Below are positions 17,217-26,521 of a stretch of 64,000 bases of DNA, piece after piece; position 1 is the stretch's first letter; each line of letters opens with the position of its first letter. The position numbers were made by a program, and so were the translations under genes. The notes beneath the pieces were generated by a model. That model made no database searches. It was not told where the DNA came from and was given only the letters and a program-made list of their open reading frames with translations. The stretch comes from Haemophilus paracuniculus (GTDB lineage: Bacteria; Pseudomonadota; Gammaproteobacteria; Enterobacterales; Pasteurellaceae): contig NZ_MUYA01000004.1 in assembly GCF_002015115.1 (NCBI RefSeq), positions 93,820-157,819 of the forward strand, given 5' to 3'.

Positions 17217-18896
17217 TTATTCAACCGCTGCTAAATCCAACATTTCTTGGGCGTTGGCGAGGACGGCTTCGGTGATTTGGCTGCCGCCGAGTAAACGGGC
17301 GAGGGCGTTTACCCGTTCTGTTGGGGAAAGTAAGCTCATTTGCGTTTCGGTTTGGTTGTTTTCCACATATTTTTGTACGTTAAAGTGGTGGTTGCCGTAG
17401 CTTGCTACTTGCGGTAGGTGGGTTACGCAAAGCACTTGGCATTTTTTGCCGAGTTGGCGTAGTAGTTTGCCGACCGTGGTTGCGGCGGCACCGCTGATAC
17501 CGACATCCACTTCATCAAAAATAATGGTTGGGGTGGATAATTTATTTGCCGTCAGCACTTGCACCGCAAGGGAAATGCGAGAGAGTTCGCCGCCCGAGGC
17601 AATTTTGGCGAGGGGTTGTGCAGGTTGCCCTAAGTTACTGCGTAAGTTAAATTCGACAAAATCCGCCCCGTTTGCCGAGAGTTTTTTCGGTTCGTGTTTG
17701 ATGTCGATGAAAAATTCGCCGTTTTCCATTGCAAGGTGCTTGATTTGCTGGGTAACTTGTGCCGAGAGTTTTTGGGCAGCATCAAGGCGTTTTTGATAGA
17801 TCTGTTCTGCCAACACAACGCATTGTTGGTAGGCTTGCTGTTCATCAGTGATGAGCTGTTCTTCATTTTCTTCAAAATCGACCAATTTTTGCCATTCTGC
17901 TTGTAATTTTTTGTGTTGTTGCCAAAGATTTTCGGGGCTAATGTAATGTTTGCGGGCGAGGGAAATGGTTTTGGCGATCCGTTCATCTAACTCGTTTAAG
18001 AGTTCGGGATCTTGCTCAATTTTGCTGGCGAGGGCGGAAATTTCGGAACTTGCTTCTTGCACTTGGATCAAGGCTTCGTTCAGCATATCTAACGCTGATT
18101 GGTAGTTGTTATCCACTTCCACCAAATCTTCCAAATGGCGGATTGCTTTGTAGATCAAGGAATCCGCATTGAGATCATTTTCGCTTAATAGATCCAACGC
18201 CGATTGCGAAAGTTCGGTTAATTCTTCCGAATTGGATAAACGGCTGTGGTTTTCTTCCATTTCCTCAAATTCGCCCTCTTTGATCGCAAATTCGTCCAAT
18301 TCTTCCACTTGATATTGTAAAAGTTGCTTGCGAGCTTCGTTCTCTTGGCATTGTTGGTGGAAGTTTTTGACTTGGGTGTGCAATTTTCGCCACTTGTGGT
18401 ATTGCTCGCTCATTTGAGCCAGCAGAGAGTGAGTGGTGGCGTAGCTGTCTAACACTTCCAGTTGATATTCGTTTTTGAGTAGCAGTTGCGGGGCGTGCTG
18501 CCCGTTCAAATGGATAAGGTATAAGCCCAATTCACGCAGTTGTGAAATGGGAAGCGGTCGGTTATTCACAAAGGCTTTGGAACGCCCTTCGAGGTTGATC
18601 ATTCGGCGTAAAATGCACTCGTGGGGATTATCTTCATCAAGCAATTCGTGTTCTTGAAGCCAACGGAAAGCAGGGCTGTTCGGTTGCATTGTGAAAGTGG
18701 CGGTGATGTCAGCTTTGTCCGCCCCGTTGCGGATCATACTGCTTTCGGAACGGTAGCCAAGGCACAAACCGAGAGCGTCAATCGCAATGGATTTCCCCGC
18801 CCCTGTTTCGCCCGTGATCACGGACATTCCCTCGTTTAAATCAAGGTTGAGGTGGCGAACGATGGCAAAATTGTTGATGGTGAGTTGAGTGAGCAT
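17217..18896 (-). CDS. recN: DNA repair protein RecN
   Basis: 559-residue SMC-like ATPase acting in recombinational repair of double-strand breaks. N-terminal Walker A is GETGAGKS near residues 30-37. Long central coiled-coil segments run from about 150 to 370. The C-terminal half has the ABC signature LASGGELSRISLAVQ and Walker B IIFDEVDVGISG. Length matches E. coli RecN (553). A candidate LexA operator is just upstream, consistent with SOS control of recN in other gamma-proteobacteria. Confidence 0.95.
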   Translation of the reverse strand: MLTQLTINNFAIVRHLNLDLNEGMSVITGETGAGKSIAIDALGLCLGYRSESSMIRNGADKADITATFTMQPNSPAFRWLQEHELLDEDNPHECILRRMINLEGRSKAFVNNRPLPISQLRELGLYLIHLNGQHAPQLLLKNEYQLEVLDSYATTHSLLAQMSEQYHKWRKLHTQVKNFHQQCQENEARKQLLQYQVEELDEFAIKEGEFEEMEENHSRLSNSEELTELSQSALDLLSENDLNADSLIYKAIRHLEDLVEVDNNYQSALDMLNEALIQVQEASSEISALASKIEQDPELLNELDERIAKTISLARKHYISPENLWQQHKKLQAEWQKLVDFEENEEQLITDEQQAYQQCVVLAEQIYQKRLDAAQKLSAQVTQQIKHLAMENGEFFIDIKHEPKKLSANGADFVEFNLRSNLGQPAQPLAKIASGGELSRISLAVQVLTANKLSTPTIIFDEVDVGISGAAATTVGKLLRQLGKKCQVLCVTHLPQVASYGNHHFNVQKYVENNQTETQMSLLSPTERVNALARLLGGSQITEAVLANAQEMLDLAAVE

Positions 18897-18937
18897 AAAA
18901 AATACCTATACAAATCTGCTGTATAGGTATATAGTAT

Positions 18938-18957
18938 AACTGAATTTTTAAACAGTA
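18938..18957 (-). promoter_or_regulatory. Candidate LexA (SOS) box upstream of recN
   Basis: CTG-N10-CAG is present as CTGAATTTTTAAACAG (18940-18955) within AACTGAATTTTTAAACAGTA, close to the consensus TACTGTATATATATACAGTA. It sits 42 bases upstream of recN. On the recN strand it is followed by a TATACT -10-like hexamer (18932-18937), so LexA would cover the promoter spacer. A second palindrome, TACCTATAC/GTATAGGTA (18903-18929), lies nearer the start. Confidence 0.6.
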
Positions 18958-18975
18958 AAGTGTTTTTTTACAGTA

Positions 18976-19179
18976 TTAGATGGTTTTTACGTTTACCGCT
19001 GAATCGCCACGATCCGATTGTTGTAATTCGTAAGAAACTTTTGCCCCCTCTGGTAAGGTGCGGTAGCCCTCTGAGGCAATGCCAGAGAAGTGAACGAAAA
19101 CATCTTTGCCACCTTGATCTGGGGTGATAAAGCCAAAACCTTTGGTTGCATTAAACCATTTTACGATGCCTGTTTGCAT
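18976..19179 (-). CDS. Cold-shock domain protein (CspA family)
   Basis: 67-residue single cold-shock domain. The RNA-binding motifs are KGFGFITP (RNP1, about residues 14-21) and DVFVHFS (RNP2, about 27-33). It starts [18 protein letters not shown] with AAGGAT upstream. Proteins of this family act as RNA chaperones or antiterminators. It is transcribed toward recN with a 79-base gap containing the recN operator. The exact paralogue (CspD, CspE and so on) cannot be decided from the sequence. Confidence 0.92.
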   Translation of the reverse strand: MQTGIVKWFNATKGFGFITPDQGGKDVFVHFSGIASEGYRTLPEGAKVSYELQQSDRGDSAVNVKTI

Positions 19180-19498
19180 TGGATAATCCTTAATGAAAAA
19201 GTAAAAAGAAGATAGCTATAAGCGGGTTGCTAGGCTTAATTGCAGGGCTTGGGGAAATCTCGGATTTTCGGCAAGGGATACAATGAAGAAAATGCCTGTT
19301 AGACACACGACTAAATAGCCGTTCGGCATTAGAACACTTTTCAAAGGGGAAAGCAAAACAAATTTTTGACACAATTTCACGAAATTTACAGATTTTTCGT
19401 GGCGAAATGAGGATTTATCTTGCGAAAATGTGGACTAAAACCAGCAAATAAAATATAGTACACCACAATTTTCTTTGATCTTATGAATGGAACTTGGT
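19180..19498. other. Divergent intergenic region between csp and proQ
   Basis: 319 bases with no convincing gene. On the minus strand TTGCTT-18-TCTAAT (around 19330-19360) would give the cold-shock gene a leader of about 140 bases. Long leaders are usual for csp mRNAs. On the plus strand TATAGT (about 19455) could serve proQ. Both are weak predictions. Confidence 0.35.
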
Positions 19499-20035
19499 AT
19501 GTCTGAACAACAAATTGAGGTGCAAAATAATAAAACTGCACCAAGCCCAAAAGAAGTGATTGCTTATTTGGTTGAAAAATTCCCTGCTTGCTTTTTTGAC
19601 GGCACAAATGGCGAAGTGAAACCCTTGAAAAAAGGGATTTTTCAGGATTTAGCCACTGCCTTAGAGGGCGATGAAAAAGTGAGTAAAACCACCTTACGCC
19701 ACACGTTACGCGTTTATACGAGAAGTTGGCGTTATCTGACCGCTTGTCAAGAAAATGCCGAGCGTGTTGGGCTAAATGGCGAAGCCTGCGAAGTGATTAC
19801 CGCCGAAGAAGCGGCTCACGCGGCGGAAGCATTGGCGGAATCGAAAGCGATTTATCAAGCCAAAATGGCGGAAAAACGCAAAGAAGAACGTAAGGAACAG
19901 CGTAAAGCCTACTTCAAGCAAAAAGCCAAAGAAGAACGGGCTAACAAGCGGTCGGATAAGCCGAAAAAAGCCCCAGCAGCGGCGGCAACGGCAGAAAGTT
20001 TAGCGGCTCTGGCGGATAAATTCGGTAAGAAATAA
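19499..20035 (+). CDS. proQ: RNA chaperone ProQ
   Basis: 178-residue FinO/ProQ-family RNA-binding protein that binds structured small RNAs and 3' UTRs. The FinO domain occupies about residues 10-120 (FPACFFDGTNGEVKPLKKGI, LRVYTRSWRYLTAC). It is followed by a long Lys/Glu/Ala-rich linker. The C-terminal tail ends LAALADKFGKK and appears too short for the full Tudor-like domain of E. coli ProQ (232 residues), so this is a short ProQ as in H. influenzae. ATG 19499 is chosen over an in-frame ATG 12 bases earlier; neither has a strong Shine-Dalgarno. prc follows. Confidence 0.9.
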   Translation: MSEQQIEVQNNKTAPSPKEVIAYLVEKFPACFFDGTNGEVKPLKKGIFQDLATALEGDEKVSKTTLRHTLRVYTRSWRYLTACQENAERVGLNGEACEVITAEEAAHAAEALAESKAIYQAKMAEKRKEERKEQRKAYFKQKAKEERANKRSDKPKKAPAAAATAESLAALADKFGKK

Positions 20036-20040
20036 TCTTT

Positions 20041-20075
20041 AACATCGCATAAGTGGATTATGCGATGTTTTCTAT
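20041..20075 (+). terminator. Hairpin between proQ and prc
   Basis: Perfect 12-bp stem AACATCGCATAA (20041-20052) with TTATGCGATGTT (20058-20069), loop GTGGA, followed by TTCTATTT. It lies between the proQ stop and the prc start (20087), so it may attenuate proQ read-through into prc. Confidence 0.65.
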
Positions 20076-20086
20076 TTAGGTATTTT

Positions 20087-22093
20087 ATGAAACAGAAAAA
20101 ATTAAGTTACCTTGCTGCCCTTTGTGTAGGGGCGATTTTTTCCACATCGGTGGCGGTTGAACCGCAAATCAAGGCGGATCAATTAGTTTTGCCAAAGACC
20201 ACTGAACAGCACAAACTTTCTACCAAACGTGTTACCGCTCGTTTGACCCAATCCCATTACCGCAAATTTACCTTAGACGATGAATTTGCCGGCAAAATTT
20301 TTAATCGCTACATTGATTGGTTAGATGGTTCGCACAACACTTTTTTGCAATCGGATGTCGATGAATTGCGTGAAAAATATAGCAAAATTTTAGACGATGA
20401 GTTGTATGAGGGGAAATCTGATGCAGCCTTTGCGATCTACGATTTATTCAATAAACGCCGTTATGAGCGTTATAAATATCAACTATCGTTACTCGATCAA
20501 GAACCTGATCTGAAAGGGCAGGATCAGATCGAAAATGATCGTGAAAAAGCCCCGTTCCCGAAAAATACCGCAGAAGCGGACGAACTGTGGAAACAACGGG
20601 TGAAAAATGATGTGATCGGCTTGTATCTAAAAGATAAAAAATGGCCAGAAATCAAGAAAAGTTTGACTAAGCGTTATAATTTGGCGATTAAGCGTTTAAC
20701 CCAAACCAAAGCGGACGATATTTTACAAACCTATTTGAATGCGTTTTCCCGTGAGATCGATCCGCACACCAGCTATCTCTCACCGCGTGCTGCGAAGGCT
20801 TTCCAAGAGAGTATGAACCTTTCGTTAGAGGGGATTGGGGCAACCCTTTCGACCGAAGACGATATGACCGTGATTAAATCCCTCGTGCCAGGGGCGCCTG
20901 CGGCGTTGAGCAAGAAAATTGCGGTGGGGGATAAAATTGTCGGGGTCGGTCAAGAAAAAGGCGAAATCGAAGATGTGATCGGCTGGCGTTTAGATGATGT
21001 AGTCGATAAAATCAAGGGTAAAAAAGGCACAAAAGTTCGCCTTGAAATTGAACCAGAAAAAGGCGGTAAGGCGAAAATTATTACCCTTGTGCGAGATAAA
21101 ATCCGCCTTGAAGATAGTGCGGCAAAATTAACCATTGATAAGGTGGATGGAAAATCCGTTGCAGTGATTAAAATTCCATCGTTCTACATCGGCTTAACCT
21201 CAGATGTGCGTAAATTACTTGATGAAATGAAAGCGAAAAAAGCGGAAGGTTTGATCATTGATTTGCGTGATAATGGCGGTGGTTCATTAACCGAAGTGGT
21301 GGAATTGACGGGCTTATTTATTAAAGAAGGCCCTGTGGTGCAGGTGCAAGATGCCTTTAACCGCATTAAGGTTCACGAAGATCCGAATGACGGTGTACAA
21401 TATGACGGCAAAATTATGGTGATGATTAACCGCCATAGTGCTTCGGCTTCGGAAATTTTTGCGGGCGCAATGCAAGATTACAACCGTGCGATTATTGTGG
21501 GGCAAAAAACCTTTGGTAAAGGCACGGTGCAACAAGGGCGTTCCCTCAACTTTGTGTACGATTTGGATCAAGAGCCACTCGGTTCGATTCAATATACGAT
21601 CCAAAAATTCTATCGTATCAACGGTGGCAGTACCCAGTTGAAAGGGGTGGAAGCAGATATTCGCTTCCCTGAAATTATCAATGCCGAAAAAACGGGCGAA
21701 AGCTACGAAGATAATGCGTTACCGTGGGATAAAATCCCTGCGGCAAATTATGCGGAAGTGGGCAAAGCCCGTGATGCGGTGGCGGATTTAACCCAAAAAC
21801 ACGAAGAACGGATTAAAACCGATCCTGAATTTGTGCGAGTGAAAGAGGATATTGCGATTCGCCGTGAGAAGGATAATCGCAAATATACGTCCCTCAACTT
21901 AGCCGAGCGTCAAAAAGAGAACGATGCCGAGCAAGCAAAACGGTTGAAAGATCTCAATGATCGCTTTAAACGTGAGGGCAAAAAGCCATTAGCCAATCTT
22001 GATGATTTACCAAAAGATTATGAAGCACCAGATTTCTTCTTGAAAGAAACCGAGAAAATGATGATCGATTGGTTGCAAATGGATAAAAAATAG
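20087..22093 (+). CDS. prc: Carboxy-terminal processing (tail-specific) protease Prc
   Basis: 668-residue periplasmic serine protease (S41 family) that trims C-termini, including that of PBP3 in E. coli. Signal peptide at residues 1-22 (YLAALCVGAIFSTSVAVE). A PDZ domain follows at about 220-310 (VPGAPAALSKKIAVGDKIVGVG). The catalytic core contains DLRDNGGGSLTEVVEL, then Ser in NRHSASASEIFAGA and Lys in GQKTFGKGTVQ. Length matches E. coli Prc (682). The start at ATG 20087 gives a proper signal peptide. The proQ-prc order is conserved in the group. Confidence 0.95.
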   Translation: MKQKKLSYLAALCVGAIFSTSVAVEPQIKADQLVLPKTTEQHKLSTKRVTARLTQSHYRKFTLDDEFAGKIFNRYIDWLDGSHNTFLQSDVDELREKYSKILDDELYEGKSDAAFAIYDLFNKRRYERYKYQLSLLDQEPDLKGQDQIENDREKAPFPKNTAEADELWKQRVKNDVIGLYLKDKKWPEIKKSLTKRYNLAIKRLTQTKADDILQTYLNAFSREIDPHTSYLSPRAAKAFQESMNLSLEGIGATLSTEDDMTVIKSLVPGAPAALSKKIAVGDKIVGVGQEKGEIEDVIGWRLDDVVDKIKGKKGTKVRLEIEPEKGGKAKIITLVRDKIRLEDSAAKLTIDKVDGKSVAVIKIPSFYIGLTSDVRKLLDEMKAKKAEGLIIDLRDNGGGSLTEVVELTGLFIKEGPVVQVQDAFNRIKVHEDPNDGVQYDGKIMVMINRHSASASEIFAGAMQDYNRAIIVGQKTFGKGTVQQGRSLNFVYDLDQEPLGSIQYTIQKFYRINGGSTQLKGVEADIRFPEIINAEKTGESYEDNALPWDKIPAANYAEVGKARDAVADLTQKHEERIKTDPEFVRVKEDIAIRREKDNRKYTSLNLAERQKENDAEQAKRLKDLNDRFKREGKKPLANLDDLPKDYEAPDFFLKETEKMMIDWLQMDKK

Positions 22094-22112
22094 CTATACT
22101 TGCCAATTCCAA

Positions 22113-22142
22113 ACCGCTATCTGTTGATAGCGGTCTGTTTTT
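22113..22142 (+). terminator. Rho-independent terminator after prc
   Basis: Stem ACCGCTATC (22113-22121) with GATAGCGGT (22126-22134), loop TGTT, followed by CTGTTTTT. Confidence 0.8.
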
Positions 22143-22183
22143 GGAAAATATTTACCTATAATGATTGAAGATAAAGGACTTAA

Positions 22184-23782
22184 ATGAAAACCTTTAAATT
22201 ATTACCTTTTGTTGTGTTATCAAGCACAGCATTGGCTAACACAGCCCAAGTTGTGGAAGCACAATCAACCGCCGTTCAAGTGGCTCAACCTCAACAAGTG
22301 GTAGCACAGCCCGTAGCGGACACCGTTTTACCGCAATTAAGTTTTGAAGCTCAACAAGCTCGTGCGGCAGAATTAGCGAAACAAGCAGATTATGCGGTGG
22401 AACAAGAGCAAATTCGTCAAGAACAAGCTCGCAAGCAAGCCGAAGCTGAAAATAAAGTGAAACAAGCGGTAGGAAATAACGCATTATTGTTAAGCCAAAC
22501 CACCGCAAAAATTTATGCGGACAATGGTTTCTCGCCGATGTGGAATGATAAATCCGCGGAGAAACAGTTCTTAAAAGAGTATGGTGTGTTTGTGGCGAGT
22601 GGCGTTTCAGCGAAATCAGCCAAGGCGTTGCAACAAATTTTAAATCAGCCAGAGGGAATGGCTCGCGATATTCTTTTGACGGATAGTTTCCTTGATTACC
22701 TTTACTACAACAAAAACGTTTATCGCAATGCGAACCAATGGTTATACAACTTAGGTTCATACAGCCCGAAAGCCCCAAGCAGTGAGTTAATTTCAAGCTG
22801 GACGAAAGCAGTGCGTAACGGTAATGCAGGTTCATTTGTCGCAGGGCTTGTGCCGCAAAACCACATCTATCAACAAACCGTACAAAAATTGCTCTCAATG
22901 TCGCCAAATGGCGTGGCAAGTTCAGCCAAAAAAGCGACCAAAGGCAAGAAAGGCAAAAATAACGCAGAACCGACCGCTAGCGATGATAGCGTAGCAACGG
23001 GCAGTTCTTCATTCTACAAACTTGCCTTGAATGCTCAACGTTTACGCATTATTCCAAGTTTCAACAACGGGATTTTCGTGAACATTCCAAGCTACCAAAT
23101 GTACTATTTCCGCAATGGTCAGCTTGCGTTGCAATCAAAAGTCATCGTGGGGCGTGAAGAGCGTAAAACCCCAGTGCTTTACAGTAAATTGAGCCAAGTG
23201 GTGGTAAATCCACCTTGGACCATTCCACCAACGATTTTATCGCAAGACATTATGCCGAAATTGGCTCGTGATCCAGGTTTTGCAGAGCGTAGTGGTTATG
23301 AAATCTTCGACAGAAGCGGTACGAAAATCAACGCACGCAGTGTGAATTGGAAACAATATGTGAATAGTAAGAATATTCCTTACACCATTCGCCAAAAAGC
23401 GAGTGATGATAGTGCCTTGGGTAAATATAAATTCAATATGCCAAGCACCGATGCGATTTTCTTACACGATACCCCAAGCCGTAGCTTATTTAACAAAGAG
23501 AACCGTGCGATTAGCTCTGGTTGCGTGCGTGTTGCGAAAGCAGACGAGTTTGCGACCCTCTTGTTAAAAGAGGCGGGCTGGTCAGAAGAGCGTAAACAAA
23601 ATACCTTGAATAGTAACAAAACGACATTCGTAGGGATTCGTTCAGATAACCCAGTTTACCTTTACTATGTAACTTCTTGGGTTGAGAATGGCAAAGTTTA
23701 CAGCTTGCCAGATATTTACAAATTCGATACCCGAATTCCAAAAACGTCAATTAACTGGGCGAAATTGAGAAGCGAAATCTAA
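22184..23782 (+). CDS. ldtD: Murein L,D-transpeptidase (LdtD/YcbB type)
   Basis: 532-residue periplasmic L,D-transpeptidase that forms 3-3 cross-links in peptidoglycan and is resistant to most beta-lactams. Signal peptide at about 1-19 (TALANTAQ). A Gln/Ala-rich region covers about 20-105, and a Lys-rich loop (KKATKGKKGKNN) lies near 250. The YkuD catalytic domain carries the HxnSxGCxR motif as FLHDTPSR..ISSGCVRV near residue 445, with the active-site Cys. It heads the conserved ldtD-mepK-gloC order, also seen in E. coli (ycbB-ycbK-ycbL). It is shorter than E. coli LdtD (615). Confidence 0.9.
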   Translation: MKTFKLLPFVVLSSTALANTAQVVEAQSTAVQVAQPQQVVAQPVADTVLPQLSFEAQQARAAELAKQADYAVEQEQIRQEQARKQAEAENKVKQAVGNNALLLSQTTAKIYADNGFSPMWNDKSAEKQFLKEYGVFVASGVSAKSAKALQQILNQPEGMARDILLTDSFLDYLYYNKNVYRNANQWLYNLGSYSPKAPSSELISSWTKAVRNGNAGSFVAGLVPQNHIYQQTVQKLLSMSPNGVASSAKKATKGKKGKNNAEPTASDDSVATGSSSFYKLALNAQRLRIIPSFNNGIFVNIPSYQMYYFRNGQLALQSKVIVGREERKTPVLYSKLSQVVVNPPWTIPPTILSQDIMPKLARDPGFAERSGYEIFDRSGTKINARSVNWKQYVNSKNIPYTIRQKASDDSALGKYKFNMPSTDAIFLHDTPSRSLFNKENRAISSGCVRVAKADEFATLLLKEAGWSEERKQNTLNSNKTTFVGIRSDNPVYLYYVTSWVENGKVYSLPDIYKFDTRIPKTSINWAKLRSEI

Positions 23783-23790
23783 CCGTTAAT

Positions 23791-23831
23791 AAAAAATTCC
23801 GAGAAATTTTTTATTTTCTCGGAATTTTTTC
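23791..23831 (+). terminator. Terminator after ldtD
   Basis: A perfect 16-bp stem (23791-23806 with 23815-23830) built on ATTCCGAGAAA/TTTCTCGGAAT, ending in a T-run. It separates ldtD from mepK, so mepK may rely partly on its own promoter. Confidence 0.85.
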
Positions 23832-23914
23832 TATCTTTAATGGTCTTAGGCTAACTTAATCAGAATTTTTGGGAATAGATTTATTCCCAAAAGCAATCGA
23901 GATGAGAGGAATCA

Positions 23915-24472
23915 ATGACACAAATCAATGTTCAACGCCGTAAGTGGTTATCACTGGGTGGCTTAGTGTTGGGGGCAAGTTTATTGCCAAGTCAGGCAAT
24001 GGCAATTCTTTCAACGCCAGCACCGTTAGCATTGCGTTTTCGCAATGTGAATACAGGGGATACCCACGCAGCTAAATTCGTTGGCGGAAATCTAGGTTCA
24101 TCGGATTTAACCTCGTTAAATTACCTAATGCGTGATCGCCATACCAACCAAGTAAAACGTATCGATCCACAACTTTTCATCAAATTAAACCAATTACAAA
24201 TGCGTTTAGGATTCCGTAATGCAGAAATTTTGGTATTGAGCGGCTATCGTTCCGCCCAAACCAACGCTGCTTTACGCCGCAATCGTTCAGGCGTTGCGAG
24301 CAACAGCTACCACATTCGTGGCCAAGCCGTTGATTTCCAAATTTCAGGCGTGGCGTTAAGCCAAGTGAGAAATGCGGCGGAAAGCTTGAACAATGGCGGT
24401 GTCGGCTACTACCCTCGTAGTAACTTTGTTCACGTTGATACAGGTCCTGTCCGTACTTGGCGTGGTGTGTAA
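23915..24472 (+). CDS. mepK: Peptidoglycan D,D-endopeptidase MepK (DUF882)
   Basis: 185-residue exported hydrolase that cleaves peptide cross-links in murein. In E. coli MepK prefers 3-3 cross-links made by L,D-transpeptidases, matching its position after ldtD. The N-terminus RRKWLSLGGLVLGASLL is a likely twin-arginine signal, as in E. coli YcbK. Zinc ligands of the peptidase M15-like fold are visible in SYHIRGQAVDFQ (His and Asp) and FVHVDTG (His). Length matches E. coli (182). Confidence 0.9.
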   Translation: MTQINVQRRKWLSLGGLVLGASLLPSQAMAILSTPAPLALRFRNVNTGDTHAAKFVGGNLGSSDLTSLNYLMRDRHTNQVKRIDPQLFIKLNQLQMRLGFRNAEILVLSGYRSAQTNAALRRNRSGVASNSYHIRGQAVDFQISGVALSQVRNAAESLNNGGVGYYPRSNFVHVDTGPVRTWRGV

Positions 24473-24486
24473 CAAGCGGTCGGATA

Positions 24487-25116
24487 ATGTTTAATTTACA
24501 GATTATTCCCGTTAGCCCTTTTCAGCAAAATTGCTCGATCATTTGGGATCAGCACAAGAATGCGGCGATTATTGATGCAGGCGATAACGCCCAACAAATT
24601 ATCCAATTTGTGGAATCGCAAGGGCTAAATCTACAAAAACTCTTGATTACCCACGCTCACCTTGACCACATTATGGCGGTGGAACAGGTTCGAGATCATT
24701 TCAAAGTACCGGTGGTTGGTTCACATCTAGCCGACAAACCACTGTTTGAGCGTTTACCCGAAACGTGTCAACAATTTGGCTTACCGCCTGTCAAAGCCTT
24801 TCTACCTGACCAATGGTTAAATGAGGGCGATAAAGTTGAAGTGGGCGAATTAACTTTTGATATTCGCCACCTACCAGGACACGCCCCAGGGCATATCGGT
24901 TTCTTTGATTTTGCCAACAAAATCGTATTTAGCGGCGATGTGTTATTCCAAAACAGCATCGGTCGTACTGATCTGTATATGGGCGATTATGAGCAACTGA
25001 TCGACACAATCCGCACTAAAATGTTTGATTTAGACGATGATTTCATCATTATCCCTGGACACGGTGCTCACACCACCATCGGGCAAGAAAAACAAAGTAA
25101 CCCATTCCTAAAATAG
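24487..25116 (+). CDS. gloC: Hydroxyacylglutathione hydrolase, YcbL/GloC type (metallo-beta-lactamase fold)
   Basis: 209-residue cytoplasmic metallo-beta-lactamase-fold enzyme of the type II glyoxalase family, which hydrolyses S-D-lactoylglutathione. The metal motif is THAHLDHIMA near residues 55-64; further ligands are in LPGHAPGHIGF and SGDVLF, and the last His is in IIPGHGAHTT. The start ATG 24487 follows the uptake signal ACAAGCGGT between mepK and gloC (24473-24481). It is third in the ldtD-mepK-gloC group. Confidence 0.88.
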   Translation: MFNLQIIPVSPFQQNCSIIWDQHKNAAIIDAGDNAQQIIQFVESQGLNLQKLLITHAHLDHIMAVEQVRDHFKVPVVGSHLADKPLFERLPETCQQFGLPPVKAFLPDQWLNEGDKVEVGELTFDIRHLPGHAPGHIGFFDFANKIVFSGDVLFQNSIGRTDLYMGDYEQLIDTIRTKMFDLDDDFIIIPGHGAHTTIGQEKQSNPFLK

Positions 25117-25130
25117 TATTGAAATATAAA

Positions 25131-25171
25131 TAATGGGCCTAAAGATTGATTATTTTTAGGCCATTTTTTAT
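25131..25171 (+). terminator. Terminator after gloC
   Basis: AATGGGCCTAAA and TTTAGGCCATT pair with one bulged G, followed by a T-run (TTTTTTATT). It closes the ldtD-mepK-gloC group. Confidence 0.75.
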
Positions 25172-25303
25172 TAAACGTTAATATACGTATTGTGTAAAAG
25201 TTCCAGTTCCGATAGATCGGTAATATTTTCCAAAATCCCACCCCTTGTATTCAGTATGATCTAACTGGTTTGATTTCTTCCGCCAACTTGCCGAATTTTA
25301 AGG

Positions 25304-25309
25304 TATAAT
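25304..25309 (+). promoter_or_regulatory. -10 element for fabH
   Basis: A perfect TATAAT at 25304-25309 lies about 30 bases upstream of the fabH ATG. No good -35 hexamer is visible at 16-18 bases. It suggests fabH has its own promoter now that it is away from plsX. Confidence 0.5.
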
Positions 25310-25339
25310 GCCCTCATTTTTTGATTTTAGAGAATAAAT

Positions 25340-26293
25340 ATGTACAGCAAAATTTTAGCCACGGGAAGCTATTTGCCAGCGAAGGTGCGGACAAATGCGG
25401 ATCTCGAAAAAATGGTGGAAACGTCAGACGAGTGGATTACCGAACGCACGGGGATTAAAGAACGCCGTATCGCAGACGAGAACGAAACCGTTGCGACAAT
25501 GGCATACGAGGCGGCGAAGCAATGTTTTGCGATGTCGCCGATGGATGTGAATGAAATCGACCTCGTGATTGTTGCCACCACCAGTGCCAGCCACGCCTTC
25601 CCAAGCACCGCCTGCCAAGTGCAGGGCTTGCTTGGCATTCAAGATGCGATCGCTTTTGACGTGGCAGCGGCTTGTTCGGGCTTTGTTTATGCGTTAAGCG
25701 TGGCGGATCAATTCGTCCGCACGGGTAAAGTGAAAAAAGCCCTCGTGATCGGGGCGGATCTCTTTTCTCGCACCCTCGATCCCGAAGATCGTGGCACGAT
25801 CATTCTGTTCGGCGATGGGGCAGGGGCGGTGATTTTGGAAGCCTCAAACGAGGCAGGGATTTTATCCACCCACCTACACGCCACCAGCGAGAACGCCGAA
25901 GTCTTGACCCTCAAAAATATGAGCCGAGCCACCGATGCCGACCCAGCCTACCTCGAAATGCAAGGCAATGCGACGTTCAAAATTGCGGTGCGTGAGCTTG
26001 CCAATGTGGTGGAAGAAACCTTGACCGCGAACAATTTGGACAAATCCCAAATCGACTGGCTCGTGCCGCACCAAGCTAATTTACGCATTATTTCTGCCAC
26101 GGCGAAAAAACTGGATATGGATATGTCGCAAGTAGTCGTAACCCTAGACCGCCACGGCAACACGTCCGCAGGCAGTATCCCAACCGCCTTAGACGAAGCA
26201 GTGCGAGATGGACGCATTCAACGCGGACAACTCATTCTACTCGAAGCCTTTGGCGGCGGTCTAACTTGGGGATCGGCGTTGGTAAGGTTCTAA
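25340..26293 (+). CDS. fabH: 3-oxoacyl-ACP synthase III
   Basis: 317-residue condensing enzyme that starts fatty-acid synthesis from acetyl-CoA and malonyl-ACP. The catalytic triad is visible: Cys in [12 protein letters not shown] (about residue 112), His in VPHQANLRI (about 244) and Asn in [11 protein letters not shown] (about 274). Length equals E. coli FabH (317). In E. coli and many relatives it follows plsX; here it is a separate transcription unit 21 kb away. Confidence 0.96.
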   Translation: MYSKILATGSYLPAKVRTNADLEKMVETSDEWITERTGIKERRIADENETVATMAYEAAKQCFAMSPMDVNEIDLVIVATTSASHAFPSTACQVQGLLGIQDAIAFDVAAACSGFVYALSVADQFVRTGKVKKALVIGADLFSRTLDPEDRGTIILFGDGAGAVILEASNEAGILSTHLHATSENAEVLTLKNMSRATDADPAYLEMQGNATFKIAVRELANVVEETLTANNLDKSQIDWLVPHQANLRIISATAKKLDMDMSQVVVTLDRHGNTSAGSIPTALDEAVRDGRIQRGQLILLEAFGGGLTWGSALVRF

Positions 26294-26328
26294 CAAGCGG
26301 TAGGATTTTTTAAAATTTTTGTATTATT

Positions 26329-26453
26329 GCCCCCTTCCCCTACTGCGTAGGGTACTTCCCCCGTAAACGGGGGAAGATCCTATAATGATTGAAGGGCAAG
26401 ATCTGCCCCCGCTTGCGGGGGAAGTGGTTGAGCAAAGCGAAACCGAAGGGGGC
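26329..26453. repeat. GC-rich nested palindromic repeat, copy 1
   Basis: Ends in 9-bp perfect inverted repeats GCCCCCTTC (26329-26337) and GAAGGGGGC (26445-26453). Inside are CTTCCCCCG-TAAA-CGGGGGAAG and CCCCCGC-TT-GCGGGGG hairpins. A second copy is at 51319-51444. An uptake signal (ACAAGCGGT, 26293-26301) precedes it. Confidence 0.8.
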
Positions 26454-26521
26454 GAAATAAATATATTCCAATAAAAGCACAAAAACATTTTCAAAATAAA
26501 ATACAGTAATTTAAAAATAAA

